Shown: one piece after another, positions 50,621-60,297 of the stretch
How positions within the stretch are numbered: position 1 is the stretch's first letter
How the letters are laid out: every line of letters begins with the position of its first letter
Assembly (NCBI GenBank): GCA_000761475.1
Contig: JQNW01000005.1
Location: forward strand, 124,001-188,000
Source of the DNA: Chromohalobacter israelensis
GTDB lineage: Bacteria; Pseudomonadota; Gammaproteobacteria; Pseudomonadales; Halomonadaceae
Reading direction: 5' to 3'
DNA length: 64,000 nucleotides
Position numbers and translations under genes: made by a program
Notes under the pieces: generated by a model
Seen by the model: the letters and a program-made list of their open reading frames with translations, nothing else
Databases searched by the model: none
What the model was told of the DNA's origin: nothing

Positions 50621-52741
50621 ATGACCGACCCTTTCGTTTCTCCCCAGCGTGCCAATCGTCGCGCACGCCAGCGTCTCGATCGCCTGGCGTCGGGCGCGAT
50701 CGCGGCCAGCGGCATCGGCGTGGTCGCGGCGGTGCTGGCCATCGGTGTCTATCTGACGCTGGCCGTGTTGCCGTTGTTCGAGGATGCCTCGGTCGAGGTC
50801 GATGCCGAGCCCTCGCCGGCCACGTCGGGAGCCTCCATCGTCTGGCTGGCGGAGGATGGCGAATACTGGCTGAGCGCGAATGGACGCGTGTTCGATGCCC
50901 AGGGCGAGGTGACGACGCTGACCGACGAGCCCCGCGTGACGACGGTCACCGAGGCGAGCGAGACCCTGCCGCTGGCCGTGGGCCTGGACAATGGCGAGGT
51001 GAGCGTGGTGCCGCGCGATGCCCGGGGCCAGCCACGCTGGTCGCAGGCCACGCGCTGGCGGCTGTTTGCCTCGGCGCCGGTCGCCGCGCTGCACTTGCAG
51101 TCCACGACGCATGGCTGGGCGCTGGCCGGACGCGATGCGGACGGCCAGGTGGCGGCCTTGTGGCATGACGGCGGGACGGCACGGCGTATCGCCCTGCCGG
51201 ATCGGGCCGAACATCTTGCCCTGGGCCGCGAGGGGCATCTGGTCATGTCCCAGGGGACACGCTTGACCTCGTGGAAGCTGTCCCCGGACGGCAGCGTTGC
51301 GCCATCGGCACGTGCCGAAACGGCCGCGCCGATAACGGCCCTGGCGTTCCTGCAGGGAAGCCGCACGCTGGTCGTCGGTGACGCCGAGGGTGGCTTGCGG
51401 CGTTGGCGGCAACGCCCGGACGATCAAGGCTGGCAAGCAGCCGAGACGCCCTATGCCGCCCTGGGCGAGGCACCGGTACGCCGGCTGCTGGCCCTGCCGC
51501 GTCAACGCCTGTGGCTGGCACTGGATGCCGACGGCCGGCTGGGACTCTATCAGGCGATGAGCGGCCAGCGCTGGCAGGGCGTGGCACCCGAGGCATCGCT
51601 TCCGGTCACCCTGTCGAGCGACGCGCGCGGTAATCGGGTGCGCTGGTTGAGCGAGACCGGACGCCTTTATCGGCTGGCCGTCGAGGCCCCGCACGCTGCC
51701 GTGAGCACCGCCACGCTCTGGATGCCGCAGACGTATGAGGGCTACGCCAGCGACGAGTGGCGCTGGGCGGCGGCCGCCAGCGGCGACGCGGAGCCCAAGT
51801 ACAGCCTGGTGCCGCTGGCGTGGGGCACCCTCAAGGCGGCAGCCTGGGCGATGGTCTTCGCGGTACCGTTGGCCTTGGGCGCGGCGGTGCACAGTGCGTG
51901 TTACATGTCGACGCGCCAGCGCGCACGCCTCAAGCCGGCCATCGAGTTGATGGAGGCCCTGCCTGGCGTGGTCATCGGGTTCGTCGCGGGCTTGCTCGTG
52001 GCCCCCTTCGTCGAGCAACACCTTGCCGGCACCCTGGCGCTTTTCATTTGCGTCCCGCTGGGGAGCGTGGCGTGCGGCTGGTTGTGGCGGCGTCTGCCCG
52101 CGCGCTGGGAGGCGCGTTTGCCGCCGGTGGGCGTCGGCGTGGGATTGATCGTGCCCCTGGCGCTGCTGTGCTGGGCGGCGTTGAGTGTTTCGCCCTGGCT
52201 CGAGGCCTGGTGGTTCGGCGGTGACCTGCGAGCCTGGATGCAGCAGACGCTGGGCTGGGACTACGCGCAGCGCAATGCACTGATCGTCGGCATGGCCATG
52301 GGACTGGCCGTCATCCCGACGCTCTACTCGCTGGCCGAGGAGGCGCTTTCCGGCGTTCCCCGCTCGCTGGCGGAGGGATCCCTGGCGCTGGGGGCGACCC
52401 GGGCGCAGACGTTATGGCGCGTGCAGTTGCCCGCCGCCGCGCCGGGTATTCTCGCGGCGGTGATGATCGGCGCGGGGCGTGCCGTGGGAGAAACCATGAT
52501 CGTGCTGATGGCCACCGGCAATACGCCATTGATGTCGCCGAGTCTCTTCGAGGGGCTGCGCTCGCTGGCCGCCAATCTGGCCATCGAATTGCCCGAAGCC
52601 GCGGTGGGAGGCACGCATTATCGCCTCTTGCTGCTCGGAGCGCTGCTGTTGTTCGTGTTCACCTTCGTCGTCAATACCCTCGCCGAAGTGGTGCGTTGGC
52701 GACTCAAGCGTCGTTACCGGCGTTATGGAGCGCGCGCATGA
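50621..52741 (+). CDS. pstC: Phosphate ABC transporter permease PstC, large form
   Basis: 706 residues, against about 320 for E. coli PstC. One membrane helix (about residues 30-55) precedes a periplasmic insert of about 340 residues with repeated short beta-like motifs (LGREGHLVMSQGTRL). The membrane domain then begins at about residue 393, with the EAA loop [20 protein letters not shown] and AGRAVGETMIVLM. Large PstC forms are known in Pseudomonas and Halomonas. The 3' end overlaps pstA by 4 bases. Confidence 0.92.
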   Translation: MTDPFVSPQRANRRARQRLDRLASGAIAASGIGVVAAVLAIGVYLTLAVLPLFEDASVEVDAEPSPATSGASIVWLAEDGEYWLSANGRVFDAQGEVTTLTDEPRVTTVTEASETLPLAVGLDNGEVSVVPRDARGQPRWSQATRWRLFASAPVAALHLQSTTHGWALAGRDADGQVAALWHDGGTARRIALPDRAEHLALGREGHLVMSQGTRLTSWKLSPDGSVAPSARAETAAPITALAFLQGSRTLVVGDAEGGLRRWRQRPDDQGWQAAETPYAALGEAPVRRLLALPRQRLWLALDADGRLGLYQAMSGQRWQGVAPEASLPVTLSSDARGNRVRWLSETGRLYRLAVEAPHAAVSTATLWMPQTYEGYASDEWRWAAAASGDAEPKYSLVPLAWGTLKAAAWAMVFAVPLALGAAVHSACYMSTRQRARLKPAIELMEALPGVVIGFVAGLLVAPFVEQHLAGTLALFICVPLGSVACGWLWRRLPARWEARLPPVGVGVGLIVPLALLCWAALSVSPWLEAWWFGGDLRAWMQQTLGWDYAQRNALIVGMAMGLAVIPTLYSLAEEALSGVPRSLAEGSLALGATRAQTLWRVQLPAAAPGILAAVMIGAGRAVGETMIVLMATGNTPLMSPSLFEGLRSLAANLAIELPEAAVGGTHYRLLLLGALLLFVFTFVVNTLAEVVRWRLKRRYRRYGARA

Positions 52742-54111
52742 GATGGCGACTGGGACGCGACAGCCTGTGGCGCTGGCTGAGCGGCGCCTGCGTGGCGCTT
52801 TCGCTGCTGGCCGTGGTGGCATTGCTGGCCTTGATCGCCGTGCGCGGCCTGGCGCATTTCTGGCCCGCCGACATCGAGCGCCTCACCCTCGAGAACGGTC
52901 AACAGGTCGCCGGCATCCCCCGTGGCGGCGAGGCCGAGACTCGTCGCTACTTCACCGCCAACCGCGATCTCGACGGGCAGGTATGGCGCTGGATCGCGGT
53001 GGACAGCATCGTCGAGCGCGAGACGCCGGCGTCCCTGGTCTATGTGCAGCGGCGGGACTGGGGGCCGTTCATCGGTCGCCTGGCGGCGGTGACGACACCG
53101 GCCGGGGAGCGACTCCGCGGCGATGCCGCCGAATCGCGGCTGCACCAGGCGCTGGCAGGCGATGCCGAGCTCGCCACGTTGTCCCTGCACAATGTCGAGG
53201 GGCGTGACGTGACCTTGCCGTTCGCCCAGGTCCAGTCGCTGGCCTGGCCCAATCGCATGCATGTCGGCGACAAGCTGCTGGCCTGGGTGGATGGCGTGTG
53301 GCGCTTTCTCAGCGAGGCGCCCGGCGATGGGCGCGTCGAAGGCGGGGTATGGCCGGCGATCTTCGGCACCCTGCTGATGGTGATATTGATGTCGCTGGTG
53401 GTCACGCCGTTCGGGGTGCTGGCGGCGTTGTATCTCAACGAAGTCGCACGCCAGGGGCCCGTGACGCGGCTGGTGCGTATCGCGGTGCGCAACCTGGCCG
53501 GGGTGCCGTCGATCGTCTACGGCGTGTTCGGTCTGGGCGTGTTCGTCTACGGGCTCGGCGGGCAAATCGACCGCTGGTTCTACGCCGAGGCGCTGCCTTC
53601 GCCGACCTTCGGCACCGGGGGACTGTTGTGGGCGTCGCTGACGCTGGCCTTGCTGACGTTGCCGGTGGTGATCGTGGCCACCGAGGAGGGGCTGGCGCGG
53701 GTGCCCGGTACGCTCCGCGAGGGGTCGCTGGCGCTGGGCGCGACGCGTTTCGAGACGCTCAAGCGCGTGGTGGTGCCCATGGCGCTGCCGTCGATGCTCA
53801 CCGGGGTCATCCTGGCCGTGGCGCGCGCCGCCGGCGAAGTGGCGCCGCTGATGCTGGTCGGGGTGGCCAAGCTGGCACCGGAGATTCCGCTGGATGGCGA
53901 ATTTCCTTTCCTGCACCTCGAAAGCAAGTTCATGCATCTTGGCTATCACGTGTTCGATCTCGGTTTCGCCAGCCGCGATGCCGAAGCCGCGATGCCGCTG
54001 GTGTTCGCCACGGCGACATTGCTGGTCGCGGTCATCGTCGTGCTTAATCTAACTGCAATATTGTTGCGTCATCATCTCAGGGCACGTCACCGTGCACTGG
54101 AACGTTCGTAG
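52738..54111 (+). CDS. pstA: Phosphate ABC transporter permease PstA, large form
   Basis: 457 residues, against about 296 for E. coli. An N-terminal helix and a periplasmic DUF3333-type segment (about residues 40-200) precede the membrane domain, which starts near [15 protein letters not shown]. The EAA loop is [21 protein letters not shown], followed by [14 protein letters not shown]. It starts in the pstC stop (ATGA). Its extra domain may interact with that of PstC. Confidence 0.93.
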   Translation: MRWRLGRDSLWRWLSGACVALSLLAVVALLALIAVRGLAHFWPADIERLTLENGQQVAGIPRGGEAETRRYFTANRDLDGQVWRWIAVDSIVERETPASLVYVQRRDWGPFIGRLAAVTTPAGERLRGDAAESRLHQALAGDAELATLSLHNVEGRDVTLPFAQVQSLAWPNRMHVGDKLLAWVDGVWRFLSEAPGDGRVEGGVWPAIFGTLLMVILMSLVVTPFGVLAALYLNEVARQGPVTRLVRIAVRNLAGVPSIVYGVFGLGVFVYGLGGQIDRWFYAEALPSPTFGTGGLLWASLTLALLTLPVVIVATEEGLARVPGTLREGSLALGATRFETLKRVVVPMALPSMLTGVILAVARAAGEVAPLMLVGVAKLAPEIPLDGEFPFLHLESKFMHLGYHVFDLGFASRDAEAAMPLVFATATLLVAVIVVLNLTAILLRHHLRARHRALERS

Positions 54112-54125
54112 GAGGCTCGTCACCG

Positions 54126-54950
54126 TTGTCAGCCGCTTCTTTTCCTTCCGGCGAGGCCGTGCGTGGGTCGCCGCCGGTGGTCGATTTCTCCTCGGCGTCG
54201 AGTTGCTTCGATATCGAGAACCTGTCGCTTGCCTATGACGACAAGCCGGCGCTGAGCGATTTGACGCTCAAGGTGCCGCGGCATCGAGTGACGGCGTTCA
54301 TCGGACCCTCGGGGTGCGGCAAGTCGACGTTGTTGCGTGCGCTCAACCGATTGCACGACCTCAACGACCAGGTGACGCGGACGGGCCGCATCCGGCTCGA
54401 GGGGCAGGATATCCACGCCCGCGAGGTCGACGTGGCCGAGCTGCGTCGGCGCGTGGGCATGGTCTTTCAGGCACCCAATCCGTTTCCCATGTCGATCTAC
54501 GAAAACGTGGCCTATGGGCTCCGCCTGCAGGGCATTCGACGCAAGCGCGAGCTGGACGAGATCATCGAATGGGCGTTGCTGTCGGCGGCGCTGTGGGACG
54601 AGGTGAAGACGAACCTGCATGCCTCGGCCTGGACGTTGTCGGGCGGTCAGCAGCAGCGCCTGGTGATCGCCCGGACACTGGCGGTGCGCCCCGACGTGCT
54701 GCTGCTCGACGAGCCGGCCTCGGCACTGGATCCGATCTCGACGCTCAAGATCGAGGAGTTGATTCGCGGGCTGAAATCGCAGCTGACGCTGGTTCTGGTC
54801 ACGCACAACATGCAGCAGGCGGCGCGGGTCTCCGATTACACCGCGTTCCTGCACGGTGGCGAGCTGGTCGAGTACGCCCCGACCGATACCCTGTTCACCA
54901 ATCCGCGCCTACGGCGCACCGAAGATTACATTACCGGCCGCGTGGGGTGA
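54126..54950 (+). CDS. pstB: Phosphate ABC transporter ATP-binding protein
   Basis: 274 residues. Walker A is GPSGCGKST at about residue 60; [24 protein letters not shown] is the PstB Q-loop, LSGGQQQRL the signature, and [12 protein letters not shown] Walker B. A TTG at 54126 is taken as start, 10 bases after GGAGG at 54111-54116; this is not certain. Together with PstC and PstA it forms the high-affinity phosphate pump. Confidence 0.94.
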
Positions 54951-54982
54951 GTCGCGGCGATTCCTATCAGCGGAGCAGTGCC

Positions 54983-55702
54983 ATGGACATTACCAACGAA
55001 ACGCACAGTCAGCATATTTCACGCCAGTTCAACCAGGAACTGGAGCAACTCAAGACCCAGTTGATGGCCATGGGCGGACTGGTCGAGAAACAGGTGCAGG
55101 ACGCCGTCGAGGCATTGCTCGAAGGCGATAGCCGTACCGCCGAGCGGGTGCGCGACAACGATACCGCCGTCAACGACATGCAACTCAAGATCGACGAGGA
55201 GTGCACGCGCGTCCTGGCACGTCGTCAGCCGGCGGCGTCCGATCTGCGCCTGGTGCTGGCGGTGATTCGCGCCACCTCGGACCTCGAGCGCGTCGGCGAC
55301 GAAGCCAACAAGATCGCCCGCAACGCCCTGGCGCTCATCGAGGCGGGACGGCATTCGCGCGGCATGGTCGAGATTCGTCACTTGAGCGAGCACGTGCGCA
55401 AGATGCTGCGCGATGCGTTGACGGCCTTCGCGCGTTTCGACACGCGTCTGGCGCTGGACGTGCTGCACGAGGATGAGTCCGTCGACAATGAATACACCAC
55501 GGCCACGCGCTCGCTGGTGACCTTCATGATGGAAGATCCGCGTGCCATCACCACCATCCTCAGCGTGATGACCATTCTGCGCGCGCTGGAGCGGGTGGGT
55601 GACCATGCCGACAATCTCGCCGAACACGTCATCTATCTGGTCAAGGGGCTCGATGTTCGGCATACCGACCCCGGTGAGCTGGATGAGTCGCTGGGCCAGT
55701 GA
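54983..55702 (+). CDS. phoU: PhoU phosphate signalling protein
   Basis: 239 residues, mostly helical. PhoU connects the Pst transporter to the PhoR kinase and represses the Pho regulon when phosphate is plentiful. Two PhoU repeats are visible with the metal-binding ERVGDEANKIARNA and RVGDHADNLAEHVIYLVKG. The ATG has GGAG 8 bases upstream. Last gene of the pst operon. The final codons (Gly-Gln-stop) lie in an inverted repeat shared with the convergent gene. Confidence 0.96.
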   Translation: MDITNETHSQHISRQFNQELEQLKTQLMAMGGLVEKQVQDAVEALLEGDSRTAERVRDNDTAVNDMQLKIDEECTRVLARRQPAASDLRLVLAVIRATSDLERVGDEANKIARNALALIEAGRHSRGMVEIRHLSEHVRKMLRDALTAFARFDTRLALDVLHEDESVDNEYTTATRSLVTFMMEDPRAITTILSVMTILRALERVGDHADNLAEHVIYLVKGLDVRHTDPGELDESLGQ

Positions 55703-55720
55703 GGCCAGGCGTCACTGGCC
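55694..55720. terminator. Inverted repeat spanning both stop codons of phoU and the EAL gene
   Basis: A 9-bp perfect stem (GGCCAGTGA with TCACTGGCC) with a 9-base loop. Each arm contains the Gln-stop end of one gene, so both proteins end Gly-Gln. There is no T-run, so bidirectional termination is only a suggestion. Confidence 0.45.
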
Positions 55721-57556
55721 GGGCGGGGTGACGTTCGCGACGTTGTGAAGCAACGCTTCGGCATGCGTCGGAGGCAGGGCGCCCGAGAACACATGGCCCT
55801 GTATGCTGTGGCAGTGAAAGTCGCGCAGGCGCTGGACCTGGGCGTCGGTTTCCACGCCCTCGGCGACGACATGCATGCCGGCATCGCGTCCCAGCGAGAT
55901 GATCGAGCGTACCAGTGAGCCCACGCGCGGGTCGTCGCCGATGCGCTCGATGAAGCTCTTGTCGATCTTGAGCGTGTCGAAGGGGATGCGCGTGAGGTAG
56001 GCGAGCGACGAGTAACCGGTGCCGAAGTCGTCGATGGCGAAGCCCACGCCATGACGCTTGAGGCGTTGCATGCTCTCGATGATGGCCTCGGGATCGTCGA
56101 TCAGCGAGCGTTCCAGTACTTCCAGCTTGAGCAGGCGGCCCGGCAAGCGGTATTGGGCAAGCAATGCGCAGAACCGGTCGGCGAAGGCAGGCCGGGCGAG
56201 CTGTTCCTGCGAGATATTGAGCGCCACCGGCAACACGTCGTGCCCGCGATCCCGCCATACGGAAAGCTGTCGCATGACCCGCCGCAAGACCCAGATATCC
56301 AGTTGATCGCCGAGATCGATTTCTTCGGCGATGTCGACGATATCCTGAGGGTTGACCCACCCCAATTCTGTATCGTGCCAGCGCAGCAACGCCTCGAAGC
56401 CGTGCACGCGAAAGTCGCGCACGCTGACCTGGGGTTGATAGTGCAGACAGAAGCGATCCTCGGCCAGGGCCGAGGCGGTGCGTCGACGCAACAGATTGCG
56501 GCGCGTCAGACGCGGCAGGACCTCGGGCGTATCGAGACGAAACAGGTCGGCGCCGCGTTCGCTGTGGAGCCGGCGGCAGGTATGCTGCAAGGCGGAGAGA
56601 ATGTCGTCGGCATGGCCAAGCCGGGGAGCATCATGGGCCCAGACCACGCGAGCGGCCGCGGTGACCGTCTTGCCGGCGGCGATGTAGGGGGCGCGCAGCG
56701 TGGTGGCCAGTGCCGCCATGGTGGTAGCCATGCGTGTGGCGTCGCCGCGATAGAGCAGGACGCCCAGACGCTGGTCATCGATACGCGCCAGGTCGAAGAC
56801 GAATCCGTCCAGAGCCTTCTCGACCCGAGCGATGCATCGCATCAGGACATTGTTGCTGACCTGGAGCGAGAAGCGCGTGCGTATCGCGCGCATGCCGTAG
56901 AGATCGATGGCCGCCACGCCGCACAGGGTGTCGTCGTCGGAGAGCGCGTTCAGACGCGCCTCGATGAGTTGTTGAAAGCGCTGCTGCGTGGCCAGGCGAG
57001 TTTGCGGATCGAATTGCGTGCCGATCTCCGCGCGTGCGCGTTCCAGCCGCATGATGGCATCGTCGCCGATTTCGTTCTCCACCAGTCGGGCGAGATCGAG
57101 CAATATCTCGCGCTGGGAGGCATCGAAATGGCGTGGATGGTGATCGATCAGGCACAGCGTGCCCAGTGGCAGCCCCGCGGCCGTGCGAATGACGGCGCCG
57201 GCATAAAAGCGAATGTAAGGCGTCTCGGTGACCAGCGGATGGTCACGGAAACGCGCATCCCGGGTGGTATCCTCGATCACCAGCAGCTTGCGTTCCAGCA
57301 AGGCGTGCGCGCAGAAGGCGTTGTCGCGGGACGTTTCACAGGCATCAATGCCGAAACGCGACTTGAACCACTGACGGTGGCGGTCAACCAGTGTGATCAG
57401 CACAATGGGCACGCCGAAGACTCGGGCGGTCAGCCGGGTGATGTCGTCGAAACGCTTCTCGGGCGGGGTATCCATCAACCCCAGGCGGTGCAGCTCGTCG
57501 AGGCGACGCGTTTCATCGGGATGATCGGGGGCAGCGACCCCCGGGACATTGACCAT
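55712..57556 (-). CDS. GAF / degenerate GGDEF / EAL cyclic-di-GMP phosphodiesterase
   Basis: 614 residues. A GAF sensor domain occupies about residues 25-170. The middle region (about 185-345) has a GGDEF fold but the signature is missing (RIDDQRLGVLLYR), so it should not make c-di-GMP. The C-terminal EAL domain (about 360-610) looks active: FEALLRW, LNIS, LEVLERS, DDFGTGYSS, LKIDKSF and VAEGVET. It would degrade c-di-GMP in response to a GAF ligand. The ATG at 57556 was chosen over 57721 because the GAF domain begins soon after and GAGAGA lies upstream. Confidence 0.9.
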   Translation of the reverse strand: MVNVPGVAAPDHPDETRRLDELHRLGLMDTPPEKRFDDITRLTARVFGVPIVLITLVDRHRQWFKSRFGIDACETSRDNAFCAHALLERKLLVIEDTTRDARFRDHPLVTETPYIRFYAGAVIRTAAGLPLGTLCLIDHHPRHFDASQREILLDLARLVENEIGDDAIMRLERARAEIGTQFDPQTRLATQQRFQQLIEARLNALSDDDTLCGVAAIDLYGMRAIRTRFSLQVSNNVLMRCIARVEKALDGFVFDLARIDDQRLGVLLYRGDATRMATTMAALATTLRAPYIAAGKTVTAAARVVWAHDAPRLGHADDILSALQHTCRRLHSERGADLFRLDTPEVLPRLTRRNLLRRRTASALAEDRFCLHYQPQVSVRDFRVHGFEALLRWHDTELGWVNPQDIVDIAEEIDLGDQLDIWVLRRVMRQLSVWRDRGHDVLPVALNISQEQLARPAFADRFCALLAQYRLPGRLLKLEVLERSLIDDPEAIIESMQRLKRHGVGFAIDDFGTGYSSLAYLTRIPFDTLKIDKSFIERIGDDPRVGSLVRSIISLGRDAGMHVVAEGVETDAQVQRLRDFHCHSIQGHVFSGALPPTHAEALLHNVANVTPPGQ

Positions 57557-57862
57557 GCGGTGTTCTCTCGTCGCGATGCCGGGCCCGGCGTCATGCAAGC
57601 AGGCGGGTGGGAGCGCCTGAGCACTGCCATGCAGGCATCCCGGTGCTAGGAACGTTAGCACAAGGCGACGTCGCGCCGACGCTCGATTCGCCCGGTTGCG
57701 CCGAAAGGCCGAGTGGCTCATGCCTTTGGCTGAGCATTAAGTCTGATATGGCATCATACGAGTATGAAATTTCTCATCCAGCGCGAAAGATGGGCGCTGG
57801 ATGGCAAGCATGCCATGCTGTCGCGCATGGCCTCCGTCATCGTTCGTCGAGGAATTCCTGCG
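57557..57862. other. Divergent control region between the EAL gene and cysZ
   Basis: About 306 bp without a supported gene. It must hold promoters in both directions; none is clear. The 57730-57765 part is AT-richer. In-frame ATGs upstream of the chosen cysZ start (57764, 57815, 57830) are in this stretch. Confidence 0.4.
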
Positions 57863-58591
57863 ATGCTGCACGCTTTCACGGCCATCGGACGCGGAACACG
57901 GCTCGTGTTGTCGCCGGGCATGCGACGTTTCGTCATTGCCCCGGTCTTGGTCAACCTGGTGTTGTATGCCGCGACGCTCGCCTATCTGTTCACGCATTTC
58001 GGCGGCTGGCTGGACTATTGGATGCTCAAGGTGCCGGGGTGGCTCGAGTGGCTGGAATGGCTGATCTGGCCGCTTCTGGTGGTGAGCTTGCTGTTGATGG
58101 TGTTCTTCACCTTCACGCTGGTGACCAACCTGATCGCCGCGCCTTTCTATGGCTTTCTCGCCGAGAAGGTCGAATGGCGACTCACCGGCAGCCCGCCCAG
58201 TGACACGCGGAGCCTGATGCGCGCCGGTGTCGATGCCCTGGGGCGCGAACTCGTCAAGTTGCGCTACATGCTGCCGCGCATGGCGCTGTTGTTCGTGCTG
58301 GGCTTCGTGCCGGGCGTGAACATGTTCATGCCGCTGCTGTGGGCCGCCTTTTCGGCCTGGATGCTGGCGATTCAATACCTGGATTATCCCATGGACAACA
58401 ATCAGGTGAGCTTTAGCGACATGCGACGGCGATTGCGTGCACGTTGGTGGCCGACGCTGACCTTCGGTCTGGGCATGTCGCTGGCGACCTGGGTACCGGT
58501 GCTCAACCTCGTGCTGCTGCCGGGCGGCGTGGCTGGCGCGGTGATACTCTGGGATCATTATTATCGTCATCTGCCGGCCGTGGCACGATGA
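57863..58591 (+). CDS. cysZ: CysZ sulfate transporter
   Basis: 242 residues (E. coli: 253). Membrane protein for sulfate import for cysteine synthesis. The sequence AAPFYGFLAEKVEWRLTG and the final region GLGMSLATWVPVLNLVLLPGGVAGAVILWDHYY match CysZ. The ATG at 57863 has GAGGA 9-10 bases upstream and starts at MLHAFTAIGRG; an earlier ATG at 57764 would add 33 residues. Followed by a ZIP transporter. Confidence 0.85.
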   Translation: MLHAFTAIGRGTRLVLSPGMRRFVIAPVLVNLVLYAATLAYLFTHFGGWLDYWMLKVPGWLEWLEWLIWPLLVVSLLLMVFFTFTLVTNLIAAPFYGFLAEKVEWRLTGSPPSDTRSLMRAGVDALGRELVKLRYMLPRMALLFVLGFVPGVNMFMPLLWAAFSAWMLAIQYLDYPMDNNQVSFSDMRRRLRARWWPTLTFGLGMSLATWVPVLNLVLLPGGVAGAVILWDHYYRHLPAVAR

Positions 58592-58620
58592 ACGATCTCG
58601 ACGCGACAAGGAGACCCTGC

Positions 58621-59535
58621 ATGCAAGAGACACACGCGCCCTCCATGGCCAGTGGCGGCTTCATTCGGCGTCGCTGGGCGTTGGGGATTCTGCTCGTCGC
58701 GGCCGTGGGCGCCTTGCTGGTGTGGTGGCTGGGGGCCCAGATGCGCGATTGGCTGGGAACGTTATCCACGCTCCAGGCGGGGGTGCTGGCGAGCCTGGTG
58801 GCGGGGTTGTTCACGCCGGTGGGGGCGCTGCCGATCATGGTGCTGCGCCACATCAGTCAGCGTCTCGAGGATGCCTTGATGGGCTTCGGCGCCGGCGTGA
58901 TGCTTGCCGCGACGGCGTACTCCCTGGCCATGCCGGCCTACGAGGATTCCCTGGCCTTGACCGGCACGATCGGCTGGGCCTTGACGATCGTCTGTGCCGG
59001 GATCGTCTGCGGCGGCCTCCTGGTCTGGGGAATGGATCGCTTCGTGCCGCACGAGCACTTCACGCTGGGCAAGCAGGGCGGTGCCGATGCCTTGCAGATT
59101 CGCCGCATCTGGCTGTTCATCTTTGCCATCACCATTCATAACTTCCCCGAGGGGCTGGCGGTCGGTGTGGGCTATGCGCGCGGCGACATGGCCGCCGGCG
59201 TGGCGTTGACGCTGGGTATCGGTCTTCAGAATCTGCCCGAAGGGCTGATCGTCTCCCTGGGACTGCTGGCCATCGGCTACTCGCGCCCCACGGCATTGGG
59301 GGCGGCGTTCTTGAGTGGCCTGGTGGAGCCTGTGGGTGGTGTCATCGGCGCGTTCGCGGTGCATATCGTCGATGCCCTGCTGCCCTTCGGTCTGGCGTTC
59401 GCCGCCGGGGCCATGTTGTTCGTGATCAGTCACGAGATCATTCCCGAGTCGCACCGCAAGGGACACGAGGGCGATGCGACCTTCGGCGTGCTGGGTGGCT
59501 TCATGTTGATGTTCGTGCTCGACAAGGTGTTCTGA
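58621..59535 (+). CDS. ZIP-family metal transporter (ZupT/GufA-like)
   Basis: 304 residues with about eight membrane segments. The metal-site motifs are HNFPEGLAVG in one helix and QNLPEGLIVS in the next, followed by HEIIPESHRK. The family moves Zn2+, Fe2+, Mn2+ or other divalent cations into the cytoplasm. AAGGAG 7 bases upstream fixes the ATG at 58621. The neighbouring sodA suggests manganese or iron as a possible cargo, but this is only context. Confidence 0.9.
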   Translation: MQETHAPSMASGGFIRRRWALGILLVAAVGALLVWWLGAQMRDWLGTLSTLQAGVLASLVAGLFTPVGALPIMVLRHISQRLEDALMGFGAGVMLAATAYSLAMPAYEDSLALTGTIGWALTIVCAGIVCGGLLVWGMDRFVPHEHFTLGKQGGADALQIRRIWLFIFAITIHNFPEGLAVGVGYARGDMAAGVALTLGIGLQNLPEGLIVSLGLLAIGYSRPTALGAAFLSGLVEPVGGVIGAFAVHIVDALLPFGLAFAAGAMLFVISHEIIPESHRKGHEGDATFGVLGGFMLMFVLDKVF

Positions 59536-59559
59536 CACCTCGCGAAGGCGGCTAAGTAA

Positions 59560-59587
59560 TTGACAAACCTGCAATGAAAACTATTAT
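59560..59587 (+). promoter_or_regulatory. Promoter of sodA with overlapping Fur-like site
   Basis: A perfect TTGACA (59560-59565) and TATTAT (59582-59587), 16 bp apart. A Fur-box-like sequence (about 59573-59587, starting AATGAAAACTATTAT) sits in the spacer and covers the -10, the right place for a repressor. Confidence 0.6.
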
Positions 59588-59666
59588 TGATAAGTACAAC
59601 TTGCCGTTGGCGCAGTCTCCGGCCAACGCTCGACATTCGATGAAAGATTAATTATGGAGGTATGTC

Positions 59667-60278
59667 GTGGCGCATCAACTGCCGACGTTACCCTATGCCT
59701 ATGATGCTCTGGAACCGCACATCGATGCGTTGACCATGGAGATTCACCATAGCCGTCACCATCAGACCTACGTCAACAATCTGAATGCGGCGCTGGAAGG
59801 CACCGGGCTCGAATCGCTGCCCGTCGAAACCCTGCTGGGCGAGCTCGAGCGCGTGCCGGAAGACAAGCGTCAGGCGGTCATCAACAACGGTGGTGGCCAT
59901 GCCAACCACTCGCTGTTCTGGACCGTCATGTCACCGCAGGGCGGCGGTGCCGCCAAGGGCGATCTGGCTTCGGCCATCGAGCGCGACCTGGGTGGTGATG
60001 ACGCCTTCCGCGAAGCCTTCACTCAGGCTGCCGTCAAGCGCTTCGGCAGTGGCTGGGCCTGGCTGTCGGTCACGCCTGCCAAGCACCTGGTCGTGGAAAA
60101 CACGCTCAACCAGGACAGCCCGCTGATGCACGGCAACACGCCGATTCTGGGGCTGGACGTGTGGGAGCACGCCTACTACCTCAAGTACCAGAACAAGCGT
60201 CCCGAGTACATCAAGGCCTTCTTCGAGGTCATCGATTGGGACGAAGTGGCTCGTCGCTACGCCGAAGCCACTGCGTAA
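59667..60278 (+). CDS. sodA: Superoxide dismutase, manganese type
   Basis: 203 residues. It dismutates superoxide. The pattern [11 protein letters not shown] and [35 protein letters not shown] is that of Mn enzymes, with the Gln in the second motif. Fe-type enzymes have AQVWNH instead. Metal ligands are the His in MEIHHSRHH, His in ANHSLFW, and Asp/His in DVWEH. The GTG at 59667 has GGAGG upstream. The Fur-like site suggests use under low iron. Confidence 0.93.
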   Translation: MAHQLPTLPYAYDALEPHIDALTMEIHHSRHHQTYVNNLNAALEGTGLESLPVETLLGELERVPEDKRQAVINNGGGHANHSLFWTVMSPQGGGAAKGDLASAIERDLGGDDAFREAFTQAAVKRFGSGWAWLSVTPAKHLVVENTLNQDSPLMHGNTPILGLDVWEHAYYLKYQNKRPEYIKAFFEVIDWDEVARRYAEATA

Positions 60279-60297
60279 CGCCCATCGGGAGGCTGTC

